A stretch of 64,000 nucleotides of DNA, from positions 1-64,000 of the forward strand of contig JAFUDT010000014.1 in NCBI GenBank assembly GCA_017464285.1, in the 5' to 3' direction. Under the pieces are notes generated by a model that searched no databases, was not told the origin of the DNA, and worked only from the letters and a program-made list of their open reading frames with translations. The position numbers and the translations under genes are program-made. Every line of letters starts with the position of its first letter. Position 1 is the stretch's first letter. Source of the DNA: Bacteroidales bacterium (GTDB lineage Bacteria > Bacteroidota > Bacteroidia > Bacteroidales > UBA1402). Of this stretch, positions 24,816 through 34,213 are shown in pieces.

Positions 24816-26105
24816 TTACCGTCCCTGGTAGATATCCAGCACGTAAAGAGCGGCCAAGGCCTGGTATTTGGCCTGCAGCAGGGCCTGGGATGCAGAGAAC
24901 AGGTCATTTTGGGCCAGCAACAGCTCCGAAACATTATTGCCCTTTTCAGCAAAGCATTCACTGAGCAGTCCGAAACTCTTCCGGGCATAGGTTTCCTGGT
25001 CTGTGGCAGCCTTATACTGCGACTGGGCCGAGAGTATGTCCTGGTAGGTTTTCTCCGATGCCCTCAGGCATGCCTCTTCCGCTTCCTCATATTCCAGCCG
25101 GCTGTTTTCCAACTCAATACGGGCCTTGCTGACAGCCGTCCTGTTCTCACGTCCTGTCAGTATCGGAATACTGACCGTAATACCGGCCGACATGCCGAAA
25201 TTGTCCTGTAACTGAGTTGGGAAGGATTCAGGGACGTCATAGCGGTTGGTCGTCCCAAGACCGGCATTCAGTCCGATGCTCGGCCAATAGCCGGCCCTGG
25301 CCGACTTACGGTCGATTTCAGCCGTTTCAACACCCAGCTTTCTGTCCCGGATGGCCGGCATGGTGTTCATGACATTCTCGAAGACCGTCTGCAGATTGGG
25401 CAACAGACGCAAGATCTCCGACTCGGCATATACCGGATCGGCCAGCTGCATTTTTTCGCCGACTTCGAACTCAATCAGCTTCTGAAGGGTCAACAGGCAA
25501 GCATCATAACTGTTGCGGGAAAGTGTCAGCCGGTACTGGTCAGCATAATAACGGCTTTCCAGTTGTGCCAGATCGGTTGGGGAGAGTGTGCCCTCGCTGA
25601 ATTTTTTCCGGGCCTGTTCACACAAATCGGCGGACGCAGCAGCCGTCCGGACGTTCAAGGCAATGGACTCAGCCAGATACTGGCACTGCATGTATGCCTC
25701 CACAACCGACACACGAAGCTGTATCTGCTGCTCGGCCACGGCCAGGGAATCACGGGAGTTCTGCAGTTTCTGACGACGGATTTTATGGAGCAGCCGTCCG
25801 CCGCTGAAGAGTGTCATTTCCGCATTCAAGCCATACGAACCGCCCAGCGTCTTCCTGTCTTCCTGGGCGTTGGGCGAATAGGAAGCCTCCTGGAGAATCT
25901 CCGCGGACAGTGTGGGGAACAGTGCCGCCCGTGCCTCGCGGGTTTCTTCCAGACCGGAAAGGTACTCGTTTTGGCTCACCTGTATCTCGATATTATGTTC
26001 CAGAGCATGAGTCAGGCAGTCCTCCAGGGTCCAGGACCCGGTTTGGGCCGACAGACTGCAGGCGACTGCAGCAGCCAGCGACAGAAAATAGGTCTTCTCT
26101 TTCAT
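24816..26105 (-). CDS. TolC-family outer-membrane channel protein
   Basis: The 429-residue product has a signal peptide (MKEKTYFLSLAAAVACSLSAQ). It opens with WTLEDCLTHALEHNIEIQVSQNEYLSGLEETREARAALFPTLSAE, the standard beginning of outer-membrane efflux proteins. Two long helical repeats follow, including SEGTLSPTDLAQLESRYYADQYRL and ISVPILTGRENRTAVSKARIELENS. TolC proteins form trimeric exit ducts for RND, MFS or ABC pumps, or type I secretion. No membrane-fusion protein or pump gene is next to it, which is unusual, so its partner must be elsewhere. It is 22 bases downstream of the cysteine desulfidase gene and likely in the same transcript. Confidence 0.88.
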   Translation of the reverse strand: MKEKTYFLSLAAAVACSLSAQTGSWTLEDCLTHALEHNIEIQVSQNEYLSGLEETREARAALFPTLSAEILQEASYSPNAQEDRKTLGGSYGLNAEMTLFSGGRLLHKIRRQKLQNSRDSLAVAEQQIQLRVSVVEAYMQCQYLAESIALNVRTAAASADLCEQARKKFSEGTLSPTDLAQLESRYYADQYRLTLSRNSYDACLLTLQKLIEFEVGEKMQLADPVYAESEILRLLPNLQTVFENVMNTMPAIRDRKLGVETAEIDRKSARAGYWPSIGLNAGLGTTNRYDVPESFPTQLQDNFGMSAGITVSIPILTGRENRTAVSKARIELENSRLEYEEAEEACLRASEKTYQDILSAQSQYKAATDQETYARKSFGLLSECFAEKGNNVSELLLAQNDLFSASQALLQAKYQALAALYVLDIYQGR

Positions 26106-26127
26106 ACAGATCTTTTTGTGATGGTTA

Positions 26128-27438
26128 TTAGCAGTTCTTATGAGTCATGATATGGAGAACCATGCGGTCTGTTTCGCCCATGCCGTCGGCACCGATGGCC
26201 GTCAGATTCCTAATGCTCTTGTCCACACAGTCCTCGACGATGCCCTCGGCCGAGGTGACATACTTGCCTTCCATAGACAGCACGGCTGAAAGAACAGCCG
26301 TCGAAACGCCGGATGATATTTTCAACGAGCAGGAGGGTTTGGCTCCGTCGCAAATCATGCCGGTCAAGTTGGCAATCATGTTTTTCACACTCCAGCAGCA
26401 ACGCTGATAGTCTCCCCCCATGAGGTAGGTGATGCCGACACTGCTGCCGATGGAAGCCACCACACAGCCGCAGAGGGCTGAGAGTTTGCCCAGGCTCTGC
26501 TTGATGTAGATCGCCGTCAGATGACTGAGCGTCAGAGCCCGGATCAGTTCTTCTTCCGTGTTTTCGTTTTCCAAGGCATAGACCACCACCGGATTGGTGG
26601 CGCAGATGCCCTGGTTGCCGGAGCCGGAATTGCTCATGACCGGTATCATGGCGCCGCCCATGCGGGCATCGCAGGCAGAAGCCGTGCTTGAAATGATATG
26701 CGAAAAGATACTGTCACCGAAAATACCCTTGGATAAGGGACGGTCTATGGTTTTGCCCAGGTTGTGTCCGTAGTTGCCTTTGAGGGCTTCCCGGGCAGCC
26801 TGCAGATTGTAGCGACGTGTTTCGTCGATAAAACGGATTTCATCCAAAGGGGCCGTGGTGGAAAAATCATATACCAGCCTGAAGTCCAGTGCTATTTCAT
26901 CACTGTCTTCTTCTTGGATAGCAGCTTGCGGAGCCGTCGGGGATGCCGGGGCCGAGACAGCTTGCCTGTCGGACAGACGGCCGACAGCGGTAAAATGCGT
27001 ATGACTGCCGGCAATCACGGCTCGCGCCGCCTGATCTGCAGCGGTGACGATGACCTCGATATATAGTTTTTCGGCTGTATCCTCGGCATTCCGGATTTCA
27101 ATGCAGTTCTTTTCCAGAAAAAGTTTTGCCTCCTCCAGGGCCTCAGGCGTCAGATCCTTGAGCACTTCGAGCTGATAGCAGCTTTTGCCGATCAATGCTC
27201 CCAATGCGATGGCAATCGGCAGACCGATCATACCCGTGCCGGGTATGCCCACCCCCATGGCATTTTTCAGGATATTGGCACTCAGTCTGGCTTCAATGTG
27301 CTGGGGACGCTGACCTAGCTCCTCGACAGCCCGGGCAGCACACAAGGCTACTGCCATCGGTTCGGTACAGCCCACAGATGGGACCACTTCTTTACGAATC
27401 AGCGAAATCACGCGCTGTCTGACGCTCGGTTCTATCAT
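26128..27438 (-). CDS. L-cysteine desulfidase family protein (UPF0597, CyuA/YhaM-like)
   Basis: The 436-residue cytoplasmic protein has the family hallmarks: VPSVGCTEPMAVALCAARA near the N-terminus (conserved Cys), ANILKNAMGVGIPGT, MSNSGSGNQGI and GMICDGAKPSCSLKISSGV near the C-terminus. The Cys residues are the likely iron-sulfur ligands, as in the related serine dehydratases. Members degrade L-cysteine to pyruvate, sulfide and ammonia. No cysteine transporter is adjacent. It follows mrp by 11 bases in the ilvE-trmB-mrp-tolC strand run. Confidence 0.85.
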   Translation of the reverse strand: MIEPSVRQRVISLIRKEVVPSVGCTEPMAVALCAARAVEELGQRPQHIEARLSANILKNAMGVGIPGTGMIGLPIAIALGALIGKSCYQLEVLKDLTPEALEEAKLFLEKNCIEIRNAEDTAEKLYIEVIVTAADQAARAVIAGSHTHFTAVGRLSDRQAVSAPASPTAPQAAIQEEDSDEIALDFRLVYDFSTTAPLDEIRFIDETRRYNLQAAREALKGNYGHNLGKTIDRPLSKGIFGDSIFSHIISSTASACDARMGGAMIPVMSNSGSGNQGICATNPVVVYALENENTEEELIRALTLSHLTAIYIKQSLGKLSALCGCVVASIGSSVGITYLMGGDYQRCCWSVKNMIANLTGMICDGAKPSCSLKISSGVSTAVLSAVLSMEGKYVTSAEGIVEDCVDKSIRNLTAIGADGMGETDRMVLHIMTHKNC

Positions 27439-27449
27439 CTTCTCGGTTT

Positions 27450-28535
27450 TTACAGGTTATTGTCGACAGGAGGACAAAGATCGGTCACAAGACTTGCCAG
27501 ATCATGAAAGACAAGAGCAAGTGCCGAATTGTCGTTCAGGGCCGGAGGAACCCCCTGGTCGCCCGACTCGCAGACCGACTGAACGACGGGCACCCGGGCC
27601 AACAGCCGGCAGCCGCTTTCCAAGGCCAGTGTCTTGCCGCCGTCACGGCCAAAAATGTAATAGCGGTTATCAGGCAGTTCGGCCGGAGTGAACCAGGACA
27701 TATTTTCAACGATACCCAGAATGGGCACATTGACCTTTTCGTTGCGGAACATATCCACGCCCTTGCGGGCGGCGGCCAGGGCCACTTGCTGCGGTGTAGT
27801 CACCACGATGGCACCTGTCAGTCGCAGGCTCTGGATCAGTGTCAGATGGATGTCGCTCGTTCCGGGGGGCAGATCGATGAGAAAATAGTCCAGCTCACCC
27901 CAGAGTCCCTCACTTATCAGCTGTTTCAGGGCGTTGGAGGCCATACCGCCGCGCCAGAGCACCGCTTGTGAAGGATCAACGAAAAATCCGATGGACAGGA
28001 TTTTCACCCCATATTGCTCAATGGGAACAATCAGGTCGCGGCCGTCATGGCTCTCTGCAACCGGCCGGGCACTTTCTATACCGAACATTTTGGGAATGGA
28101 AGGACCGAAAATATCGGCATCCAGCAGACCGACACGATAGCCGGCCCGGGCCAGGGCGACAGCCAGGTTGGCAGAGACGGTCGATTTGCCTACTCCACCC
28201 TTGCCCGATGAGATGGCAATGATGTTTCTTACTCCCTTCAGAGGCGGTTCTTCGGTCGGTCGTTCAGGTGCTTTCTTCCTGAATTTGAGAGAAATGTTCC
28301 CTTTGATATCAATATCTTCATCGACAAAAGTAAGAATGGCCGTCTCGGCAGCCCGTACCACCGATTTGATGAAGGCATCGTTCTCCTTTTCGAAAATCAG
28401 TGAGAAACTCACCCGGCGTCCGTCGATGCGGATGTTGTCCTCGACCATGCCTGCCTCGACCAGGTTCTTGCCGCTACCGGGATAGCGGACTTTTTCGAGG
28501 GCCTCCAGAATCAGTTTTGGATAAATCGTCTTCAT
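27450..28535 (-). CDS. mrp: Mrp/ApbC/NBP35-family iron-sulfur cluster carrier P-loop ATPase
   Basis: The 361-residue protein has an N-terminal MIP18/DUF59-type domain (residues 1-95) and a ParA/MinD-like ATPase domain with deviant Walker A SSGKGGVGKST and LLDADIFGPSIPKMFG. It is expected to help assemble or transfer Fe-S clusters. The segment that in many homologs carries a CxxC cluster-binding motif reads VENMSWFTPAELPDNRYYIFG here and lacks both cysteines; I believe this variant is common in Bacteroidales homologs. It follows trmB with 6 bases between them. Confidence 0.88.
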   Translation of the reverse strand: MKTIYPKLILEALEKVRYPGSGKNLVEAGMVEDNIRIDGRRVSFSLIFEKENDAFIKSVVRAAETAILTFVDEDIDIKGNISLKFRKKAPERPTEEPPLKGVRNIIAISSGKGGVGKSTVSANLAVALARAGYRVGLLDADIFGPSIPKMFGIESARPVAESHDGRDLIVPIEQYGVKILSIGFFVDPSQAVLWRGGMASNALKQLISEGLWGELDYFLIDLPPGTSDIHLTLIQSLRLTGAIVVTTPQQVALAAARKGVDMFRNEKVNVPILGIVENMSWFTPAELPDNRYYIFGRDGGKTLALESGCRLLARVPVVQSVCESGDQGVPPALNDNSALALVFHDLASLVTDLCPPVDNNL

Positions 28536-28541
28536 CGTCTG

Positions 28542-29321
28542 TCAGATATTACGGGCTGAACGGCCGAAACTGCGGTACTCATCGGGAGCGATATCTACCT
28601 CAGGCTCGTGCCAGATTATGTCCTTGGGCAGGGTAAAACGCAGATACTTGATGCTCAGGCCTCGGCTGAGCCACTGTTTTTCGTAGAATGTCTGGATATC
28701 GGGCAGACTGGCCGCCCCGGGTTGCCTTTTTCCCGTGAGCGGATCGGTCTGGAAGCCGTCGCGATAGAGATCGTCACTGCAATACTGGGCCGTCAGTGAA
28801 TTGGCTGCCAACATAGCTTCGGTATATTCAAACAGGAAACGGCTGTCGGTTTTCAGATGCAGGCAGCCGCCGGGGATGAGCAGGTGGGCGTAGTCCTTCA
28901 TGAAACGGGTCGAAGTGAGTCGCTTGCGCAGTTTTTTCATCTGAGGATCAGGAAAGGTAAGCCAGATTTCGGACACTTCGTCCTCGGCGAAGAACTGGGG
29001 AAGGAACTCGATATGCGTGCGCAGGAAAACGACATTGTCAAGCCCTTTTTCGGCAGCGGCCCGGGCCCCCGTCCACATACGGGCACCCTTGATGTCAATG
29101 CCGATGTGGTTCTTGTCGGGACAGTCTTGGGCCAGTCCGACGGCATACTCCCCCTTACCGCAGCCCAGTTCAAGGACTATGGGATGGTCGTTGCCAAACA
29201 CTTCCCCATGCCATCGGCCTTTAAGGGGATGATCCTGACGGGCATATTCAGGCTGGGCATATTCATAGACATGCTCCCAGGAGCGCATGTCCTCGAATTT
29301 CTTAAGCTTGTTCTTCCCCAT
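28542..29321 (-). CDS. trmB: tRNA (guanine-N7-)-methyltransferase
   Basis: The 259-residue enzyme adds the m7G46 methyl group to tRNA using S-adenosylmethionine. The SAM-binding motif is VLELGCGKGEYAVGLA, followed by HIGIDIKGARMWTGA. The family signature is EIWLTFPDPQMKKLRKRLTS. The C-terminal part contains a TxYE-like region (TDSRFLFEYTEAML) and extends about 40 residues beyond the usual end. It is flanked by ilvE (9 bases upstream) and mrp (6 bases downstream) on the same strand. Confidence 0.93.
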   Translation of the reverse strand: MGKNKLKKFEDMRSWEHVYEYAQPEYARQDHPLKGRWHGEVFGNDHPIVLELGCGKGEYAVGLAQDCPDKNHIGIDIKGARMWTGARAAAEKGLDNVVFLRTHIEFLPQFFAEDEVSEIWLTFPDPQMKKLRKRLTSTRFMKDYAHLLIPGGCLHLKTDSRFLFEYTEAMLAANSLTAQYCSDDLYRDGFQTDPLTGKRQPGAASLPDIQTFYEKQWLSRGLSIKYLRFTLPKDIIWHEPEVDIAPDEYRSFGRSARNI

Positions 29322-29330
29322 TTCAGATAT

Positions 29331-30350
29331 TTACTCCAGGACGGTTACCCAGCCGTATTTGTCAGGCAGGTCGCCATACTGGATGCCACGCAGGGTATGA
29401 TAGAGTTTCTCACAGACAGGACCCGGCTCACCATTCTTGGAGAACACGTAGCTCTTGCCCGTATCTGCGTCGTCGATGCGTCCCACCGGACTGATGACAG
29501 CAGCCGTTCCGCATTCGCCGGCTTCCTCAAAGTCGGCCAGTTCTTCCACCAGGACACGGCGGCGCACCACCTGCATGCCCATGTCTTCAGCCAGTTGCAT
29601 GAGACTCTTGTTGGTGATGGAGGGCAGGATGCTGTTAGAAGCAGGAGTGACATATTCATTGCCGCGGACCATGAAGAAATTGGCCGGGCCACATTCGTCG
29701 AGATACTTCTTTTCCTTGGGGTCGAGATAGAGCACTGCCGAATAGCCGCCATCGTGGGCAATGGCTCCGGCTCGCAGCGAGGCCGCGTAGTTGCCGCCCA
29801 CCTTGACATTGCCAGTACCCTGGGGAGCAGCCCGGTCAAACTGACGCAGGATGACCACGTTGGTAGGTTTGAAGCCGGCCTTGAAATACGGGCCGACCGG
29901 TGTGACGAACACCAGGAAGAGGTACTCTTCAGAAGGATTGACTCCCACGCGGGCCTGGGTACCCACCAACAGAGGCCTGATATACAGGGCGGCCCCGCTT
30001 TCATAAGGCGGCACAAAACGTTCGTTCAGCTTGACGGCCTTGAGCACTGCCTCTTTGAAAAGCTGCTCTGTAGGCGCCTGCATGAGAATGGCTGCAGCCG
30101 ACGACTGCATGCGCCTGGCATTCTCATCGAGGCGGAAAATCCTGATTTTACCGTCCTTGCCCTTGAAGGCTTTCAGGCCTTCGAAAGCTTCCTGACCGTA
30201 GTGCAGGCAGGTGGCAGCCATGTGCATGGGTATGTATTCCGACGAAGATACTTCGAGCTCTCCCCACTGACCGTTACGCCAGTAGCAGCGTACATTGTAG
30301 TCGGTAGGCAGGTAAGAAAAAGATAATGATGACCAATCAACCGTTTCCAT
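29331..30350 (-). CDS. ilvE: Branched-chain-amino-acid aminotransferase
   Basis: The start is set at 30350 (METVDWSSLSFSYLPTDYNV), giving 339 residues, the usual length. An in-frame extension to 30644 would run across the divergent promoter region and antisense to the next gene. This fold-type IV PLP enzyme interconverts Leu, Ile or Val and their 2-oxo acids. Lys183 in GNVKVGGNYAASL is the PLP Schiff-base lysine; YGQEAFEGLKAF and ALYIRPLLVGT are family motifs. It is probably the first gene of a minus-strand operon running through trmB, mrp, the desulfidase and tolC. Confidence 0.93.
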   Translation of the reverse strand: METVDWSSLSFSYLPTDYNVRCYWRNGQWGELEVSSSEYIPMHMAATCLHYGQEAFEGLKAFKGKDGKIRIFRLDENARRMQSSAAAILMQAPTEQLFKEAVLKAVKLNERFVPPYESGAALYIRPLLVGTQARVGVNPSEEYLFLVFVTPVGPYFKAGFKPTNVVILRQFDRAAPQGTGNVKVGGNYAASLRAGAIAHDGGYSAVLYLDPKEKKYLDECGPANFFMVRGNEYVTPASNSILPSITNKSLMQLAEDMGMQVVRRRVLVEELADFEEAGECGTAAVISPVGRIDDADTGKSYVFSKNGEPGPVCEKLYHTLRGIQYGDLPDKYGWVTVLE

Positions 30351-30372
30351 ATTATATGATTTAAAGTGACTG

Positions 30373-30380
30373 CGAAGATA
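30373..30380 (-). promoter_or_regulatory. Predicted -7 box of the ilvE operon
   Basis: On the minus strand TATCTTCG matches the TAnnTTCG form of the Bacteroidota -7 element, 23 bases ahead of ATG 30350. A TTG at 30404-30406 (plus-strand CAA) is the nearest -33 candidate but its spacing of 23 is long. Confidence 0.45.
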
Positions 30381-30424
30381 GTGCTTTTTTTGCCGTTGAG
30401 GAACAAGTATTGGCATTTTGTACC

Positions 30425-30432
30425 TATTTTTG
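30425..30432 (+). promoter_or_regulatory. Predicted -7 box of the M16 protease gene
   Basis: TATTTTTG matches TAnnTTTG and lies 32 bases before ATG 30465. No well-spaced -33 box is seen. It shares the intergenic region with the divergent ilvE promoter. Confidence 0.45.
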
Positions 30433-30464
30433 CGCTCTCGAACAAAACTTATATTTAAAACAAT

Positions 30465-33329
30465 ATGAAGAAAATCTGTCTTAGCCTTGCTTTGCTGCTT
30501 ACCGGCGCTGCTCTGACGGTGCAGGCCCAGCAGCCTACCCGCGAGCAGCTGGAAGCCATGATTGCCCAGATGCCCCGCATCCCAGCCACCGACCAGGTCC
30601 GCACCGGACGACTCGACAACGGGCTCACCTATTTCATCCGCCACAACGAGTTACCGGCCGGCCGTGCCGAATTCTATCTGGCCACCGACGTAGGGGCCAT
30701 CCAGGAGGAATATCCCGCCCAGGACGGCCTGGCTCATTTCCTGGAGCACATGTGTTTCAACGGTACCCGGCATTTCCCCGACAAGGGCATTCTCAACTAC
30801 CTTCGTTCGATCGGTGCCGAGTTCGGTCGCAACATCAACGCCTCGACCGGCTTCGAGGAAACCCAGTATATGCTCAACAACATTCCCGTCGAGCGGGCCG
30901 GAGTCGTAGACACTTGTCTGATGATTCTCTGCGACTATGCCCATTTCGTACTGAACCAGCCTGAGGAAATCGACAAAGAGCGCGGTGTCATCATCGAAGA
31001 ACGCCGTCAACGACGCAATGCCCAGTGGCGTACCATGGAGCGGGCACTGCCCTACTACTTCGGGGCAGACAGCAAACAGGCCTCCTGTACGCTGATCGGC
31101 CTGCAGGAGCATCTGGAGTCTTTCTCCCCGGAAAGCATCGTCAGTTTCTACAACACCTGGTATCACCCCGGCAATCAGGCCGTCGTTGTTGTCGGTGATG
31201 TGGATGTCGACCGCACCGAGGCCAAGATCAAGGAGATATTCTCTATCATCCCGCTCAAAGAGAACCCGCTGCCCAAACCCCTGCAGATTATCGCCGATCA
31301 CGCCGAGCCGCGCGTGGGCATCTTGACAGATCCGGAGACCACTTCCCCCAGTATCGAGCTTATATGGCACGGACAGGCCATGCCGGAAATGATCAATGCC
31401 ACGGCCACCGGCCTGCTCACCGACCTGGCCAAGAACATCCTGGCCTCTGTAGCAGCCGAACGTTTCAACGACATCACTTCCAAACCCGGCTCCTCCTACC
31501 TGGGCGGCAGTTTTGGGTTCAGCGACCTGATTTATGAGGATATCGAAGCCGTCCTGGGCGAGGTCTCCCTGCGCGAAGATAATCTCTCGGGCGGTTTCCG
31601 CGATTTCTATACCGAGATTCTGCGACTTGCCCGCTACGGCATCACCGATGCCGAATACGACCGGGCCAAGACCGAGCTGCTTTCACAGCTGGAACGTCGG
31701 ATGAACAGTGCCGATACCCGCCAGAATCCGCAGTTTGTCCGCCCCATCCTCAACCACTTCTTCGACCAGAAGCCCTTGCTGGAGCCCAAGGATGAATACG
31801 AACTGACCCAAATGGTCCTGGGACAGATCAACACCCAGGTCATTAACCAGATTGCCGCTCAGATCGGCGGACATGCCAACCTGGTAATCCTCTACAACGG
31901 CCCCGAAAAGGAAGGCATCGCCACCCCGACAGCCGAGCAGCTGCTCAGTATCATGAGCCAGGTGGAAGCCTCCGATATCAGCGCCCCGGAAGGGGAAGAT
32001 ATTCCCGATTCCTTCCTTGACCCTGCCAAACTGAAGGGATCCAAGATAAAGAAGAGCGGTACAACCCTCTATGGTGCCACCGAGTGGGTTTTGAAGAATG
32101 GAGTCAAGGTAGTGGTCTATCCCACCGACCTGGCCAAAGACCAGATTCTGTTCAACCTCCACAAGGACGGCGGCCTGAGTCTGATTCCGACCCAAGATCT
32201 GGCCTCCTTCGACCAGAATGTCGTGAGCCTGTTCCGCAGCAATGCCGGTGTATCCAAGTTTCAGGGCACCATGGTGGCCAAAATGCTCACCGGCAAGAAT
32301 GTCTCTGTCAATCCTTATTTCGACGACCTGGAACACGGCATCAACGGAAGTTCCACGGTCAAGGACCTGGAGACGGCCTTGCAGCTTGTCTATCTCAGCT
32401 TTACCGACCCCCGCTTCGATGAAGAGGAATGGCAGAACGGCATTGACCAGATCGAGGCCGTACTTCCCAACCTGGTCAACCAGCCCAACTACAAACTGCA
32501 GGTCGAACTTTACAAGACCCTCTACCATCATCCGCGCCGGGAAATGATCTCTGCCGACAAACTGGCACGTGCCCGTCTGGACACCTTCGAGAAGAACTAT
32601 CGCCGGCTCTTTGCCGATGCCGCCGGAGCCACCTTCTTTATCGTAGGCGATGTGGATATCGAGACCTTCCGTCCGCTGGCCGAAAAGTACCTCGGCTCTC
32701 TGCCCGCCGGCAAAAAACCGCTCAAATGGACCGACCAGCAGGAATACATTGCCAAGGGTGATATCGAGAATATCTTCAACGTAGACATGCAAACGCCCAA
32801 GAGCACTGTGCTGCAGGTCTATAGCGCCGACATTGACTATTCCTACGAGAAGTCGGCCGCTCTGGATGCCATTGCTTACATCCTCGACATGCGATATACC
32901 GAAAGCCTGCGTGAAGAGGAAGGCGGCACCTACGGGGCCCAGGCCGTTGCCAACATGGAACGCCGACCCAAATCCACCGCCCTCATTCAGGTGTTTTTCG
33001 ACTGCCGTCCGTCGCTTTGCGACAAACTGCGGGAACTGGCCGTCAAGGGTATCAACGACCTGGCCCAGAACGGTCCCACCGAGGAAGAAGTCAACATGGC
33101 TAAACTTAACCTGCAGAAGAATATCCCCGAAAGTCGTCAACGCAACGGATGGTGGCTCAACTGCCTGGAAATTAACGACATGTTTAAAGAAGACCGCAAC
33201 CAGGCCTACGAAGCTGCCGTCAATGGTCTCAGCATCGCCTCTGTCAAGGCCTGTCTGCAGGAAATCATGAACCAGCACAACTTTATCGAACTGGTCATGA
33301 AACCAGCCAACACCGCCGAAGCGGAATAA
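30465..33329 (+). CDS. M16-family zinc metallopeptidase, periplasmic
   Basis: The product has 954 residues and a signal peptide (MKKICLSLALLLTGAALTVQAQ), so it is exported. The inverted zinc motif HFLEH is at residues 91-95, with the distal glutamate in ERGVIIEERRQ. This gives a catalytically competent N-terminal half. The C-terminal half (after about residue 520) repeats the fold without the HxxEH motif, as in pitrilysin-type two-half M16 enzymes. Such proteins degrade peptides in the periplasm. The gene is divergent from ilvE and convergent with the DUF3108 gene, with a strong inverted repeat between them. Confidence 0.92.
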   Translation: MKKICLSLALLLTGAALTVQAQQPTREQLEAMIAQMPRIPATDQVRTGRLDNGLTYFIRHNELPAGRAEFYLATDVGAIQEEYPAQDGLAHFLEHMCFNGTRHFPDKGILNYLRSIGAEFGRNINASTGFEETQYMLNNIPVERAGVVDTCLMILCDYAHFVLNQPEEIDKERGVIIEERRQRRNAQWRTMERALPYYFGADSKQASCTLIGLQEHLESFSPESIVSFYNTWYHPGNQAVVVVGDVDVDRTEAKIKEIFSIIPLKENPLPKPLQIIADHAEPRVGILTDPETTSPSIELIWHGQAMPEMINATATGLLTDLAKNILASVAAERFNDITSKPGSSYLGGSFGFSDLIYEDIEAVLGEVSLREDNLSGGFRDFYTEILRLARYGITDAEYDRAKTELLSQLERRMNSADTRQNPQFVRPILNHFFDQKPLLEPKDEYELTQMVLGQINTQVINQIAAQIGGHANLVILYNGPEKEGIATPTAEQLLSIMSQVEASDISAPEGEDIPDSFLDPAKLKGSKIKKSGTTLYGATEWVLKNGVKVVVYPTDLAKDQILFNLHKDGGLSLIPTQDLASFDQNVVSLFRSNAGVSKFQGTMVAKMLTGKNVSVNPYFDDLEHGINGSSTVKDLETALQLVYLSFTDPRFDEEEWQNGIDQIEAVLPNLVNQPNYKLQVELYKTLYHHPRREMISADKLARARLDTFEKNYRRLFADAAGATFFIVGDVDIETFRPLAEKYLGSLPAGKKPLKWTDQQEYIAKGDIENIFNVDMQTPKSTVLQVYSADIDYSYEKSAALDAIAYILDMRYTESLREEEGGTYGAQAVANMERRPKSTALIQVFFDCRPSLCDKLRELAVKGINDLAQNGPTEEEVNMAKLNLQKNIPESRQRNGWWLNCLEINDMFKEDRNQAYEAAVNGLSIASVKACLQEIMNQHNFIELVMKPANTAEAE

Positions 33330-33357
33330 ATACGGCACAATAGCGTACACAGAGATA

Positions 33358-33404
33358 CCGTGTGCCTGTCTTCGGTCAAGTGGGACCCGAAGACAGGCAC
33401 ACGG
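33358..33404. terminator. Bidirectional terminator-like 18-bp perfect inverted repeat
   Basis: CCGTGTGCCTGTCTTCGG (33358-33375) pairs exactly with its reverse complement (33387-33404) across an 11-base loop. It lies between two convergent genes, where it can stop both transcripts. The T-run after it is poor on both strands (TTCTGTT on plus), so termination would depend on stem strength. Confidence 0.65.
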
Positions 33405-33409
33405 TTCTG

Positions 33410-34213
33410 TTACTCGGCAAGGCGGGCCTTGGCCATGCCGATTTTCATCAGGAAATCGATTTCGACGGGAGTCCGCCGTGCATCATCCTGAACATAGATG
33501 CGCAACTGCTCCTCTTCGACAATCCTGCCTTTGACCGTTCTGGATTCCACCTGTGAAAAAATATGGCATTCCATGCTACGGCCGGAAACTTTCAGCTTCT
33601 CTTTGCCGCCATACACCAGAAACTGCTCCCTGACACGGGCGCTCTGAGCCATCAGGAATCCGAGCCGGTCTCCTTTCCGGAGTTTCGAGAAATCGCTGTA
33701 TCGGGCATACTGAATCAGACTGACCATGTCATAGACCGGTCGCGAACAGACCGTATCCGTGTGCTTGACACTACCATCGTTATAAACTTTCCTCTGCCTG
33801 ACCTGGAACTCACCCGGAGCAGGACGGCCGAACCATACCTTCTCATTGACCTGCCCGTCTCCTTCCCGACAGTGCTTATAATAAAACAAAGGCTCCCGCT
33901 GCCTGCTGAGGACAGCTGTCAAGGTATCGCGCAGCAGGAAAATGCCGTCCGCTTTCTTGGAAGTACTGGCATAAAGGGTAGTTTCGTCGGCCGGACGACC
34001 TTCGTAATCGACAGCACGGGTCACCAGCCGGGCCGTTCCGGCTTTAATCCAGACAAACTTCCAGTTGAAGGAAAGATCGTATGAAAGACTTTCTTCGGGG
34101 GCAGAAGCCAGGATGACCTCTGCAGCCTCGGCTACGGAAGGCTGCGGATTCGGGAAAACAGGAGCCACTGCCGTCAGGATCAGAGCCGGAAATAGGGCAT
34201 ATGTCTTTTTCAT
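33410..34213 (-). CDS. DUF3108-domain periplasmic protein
   Basis: The 267-residue product has a signal peptide (MKKTYALFPALILTAVAPVFPNP). The rest fits the DUF3108 pattern: LSYDLSFNWKFVWIKAGTARLVT, LFYYKHCREGDGQVNEKVWFGR, YDMVSLIQYARYSDFSKLRKGDRLGFLM and a closing YVQDDARRTPVEIDFLMKIGMAKARL. The family is abundant in Bacteroidota and has no established function; it is predicted to be a periplasmic beta-sheet protein. The gene is divergent from rmuC. Confidence 0.82.
   Translation of the reverse strand: MKKTYALFPALILTAVAPVFPNPQPSVAEAAEVILASAPEESLSYDLSFNWKFVWIKAGTARLVTRAVDYEGRPADETTLYASTSKKADGIFLLRDTLTAVLSRQREPLFYYKHCREGDGQVNEKVWFGRPAPGEFQVRQRKVYNDGSVKHTDTVCSRPVYDMVSLIQYARYSDFSKLRKGDRLGFLMAQSARVREQFLVYGGKEKLKVSGRSMECHIFSQVESRTVKGRIVEEEQLRIYVQDDARRTPVEIDFLMKIGMAKARLAE

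Noticed and set aside
33206..33556. Two short open frames starting MPVFG on opposite strands
   Set aside because: They arise from the two arms of the terminator-like inverted repeat and overlap real genes.
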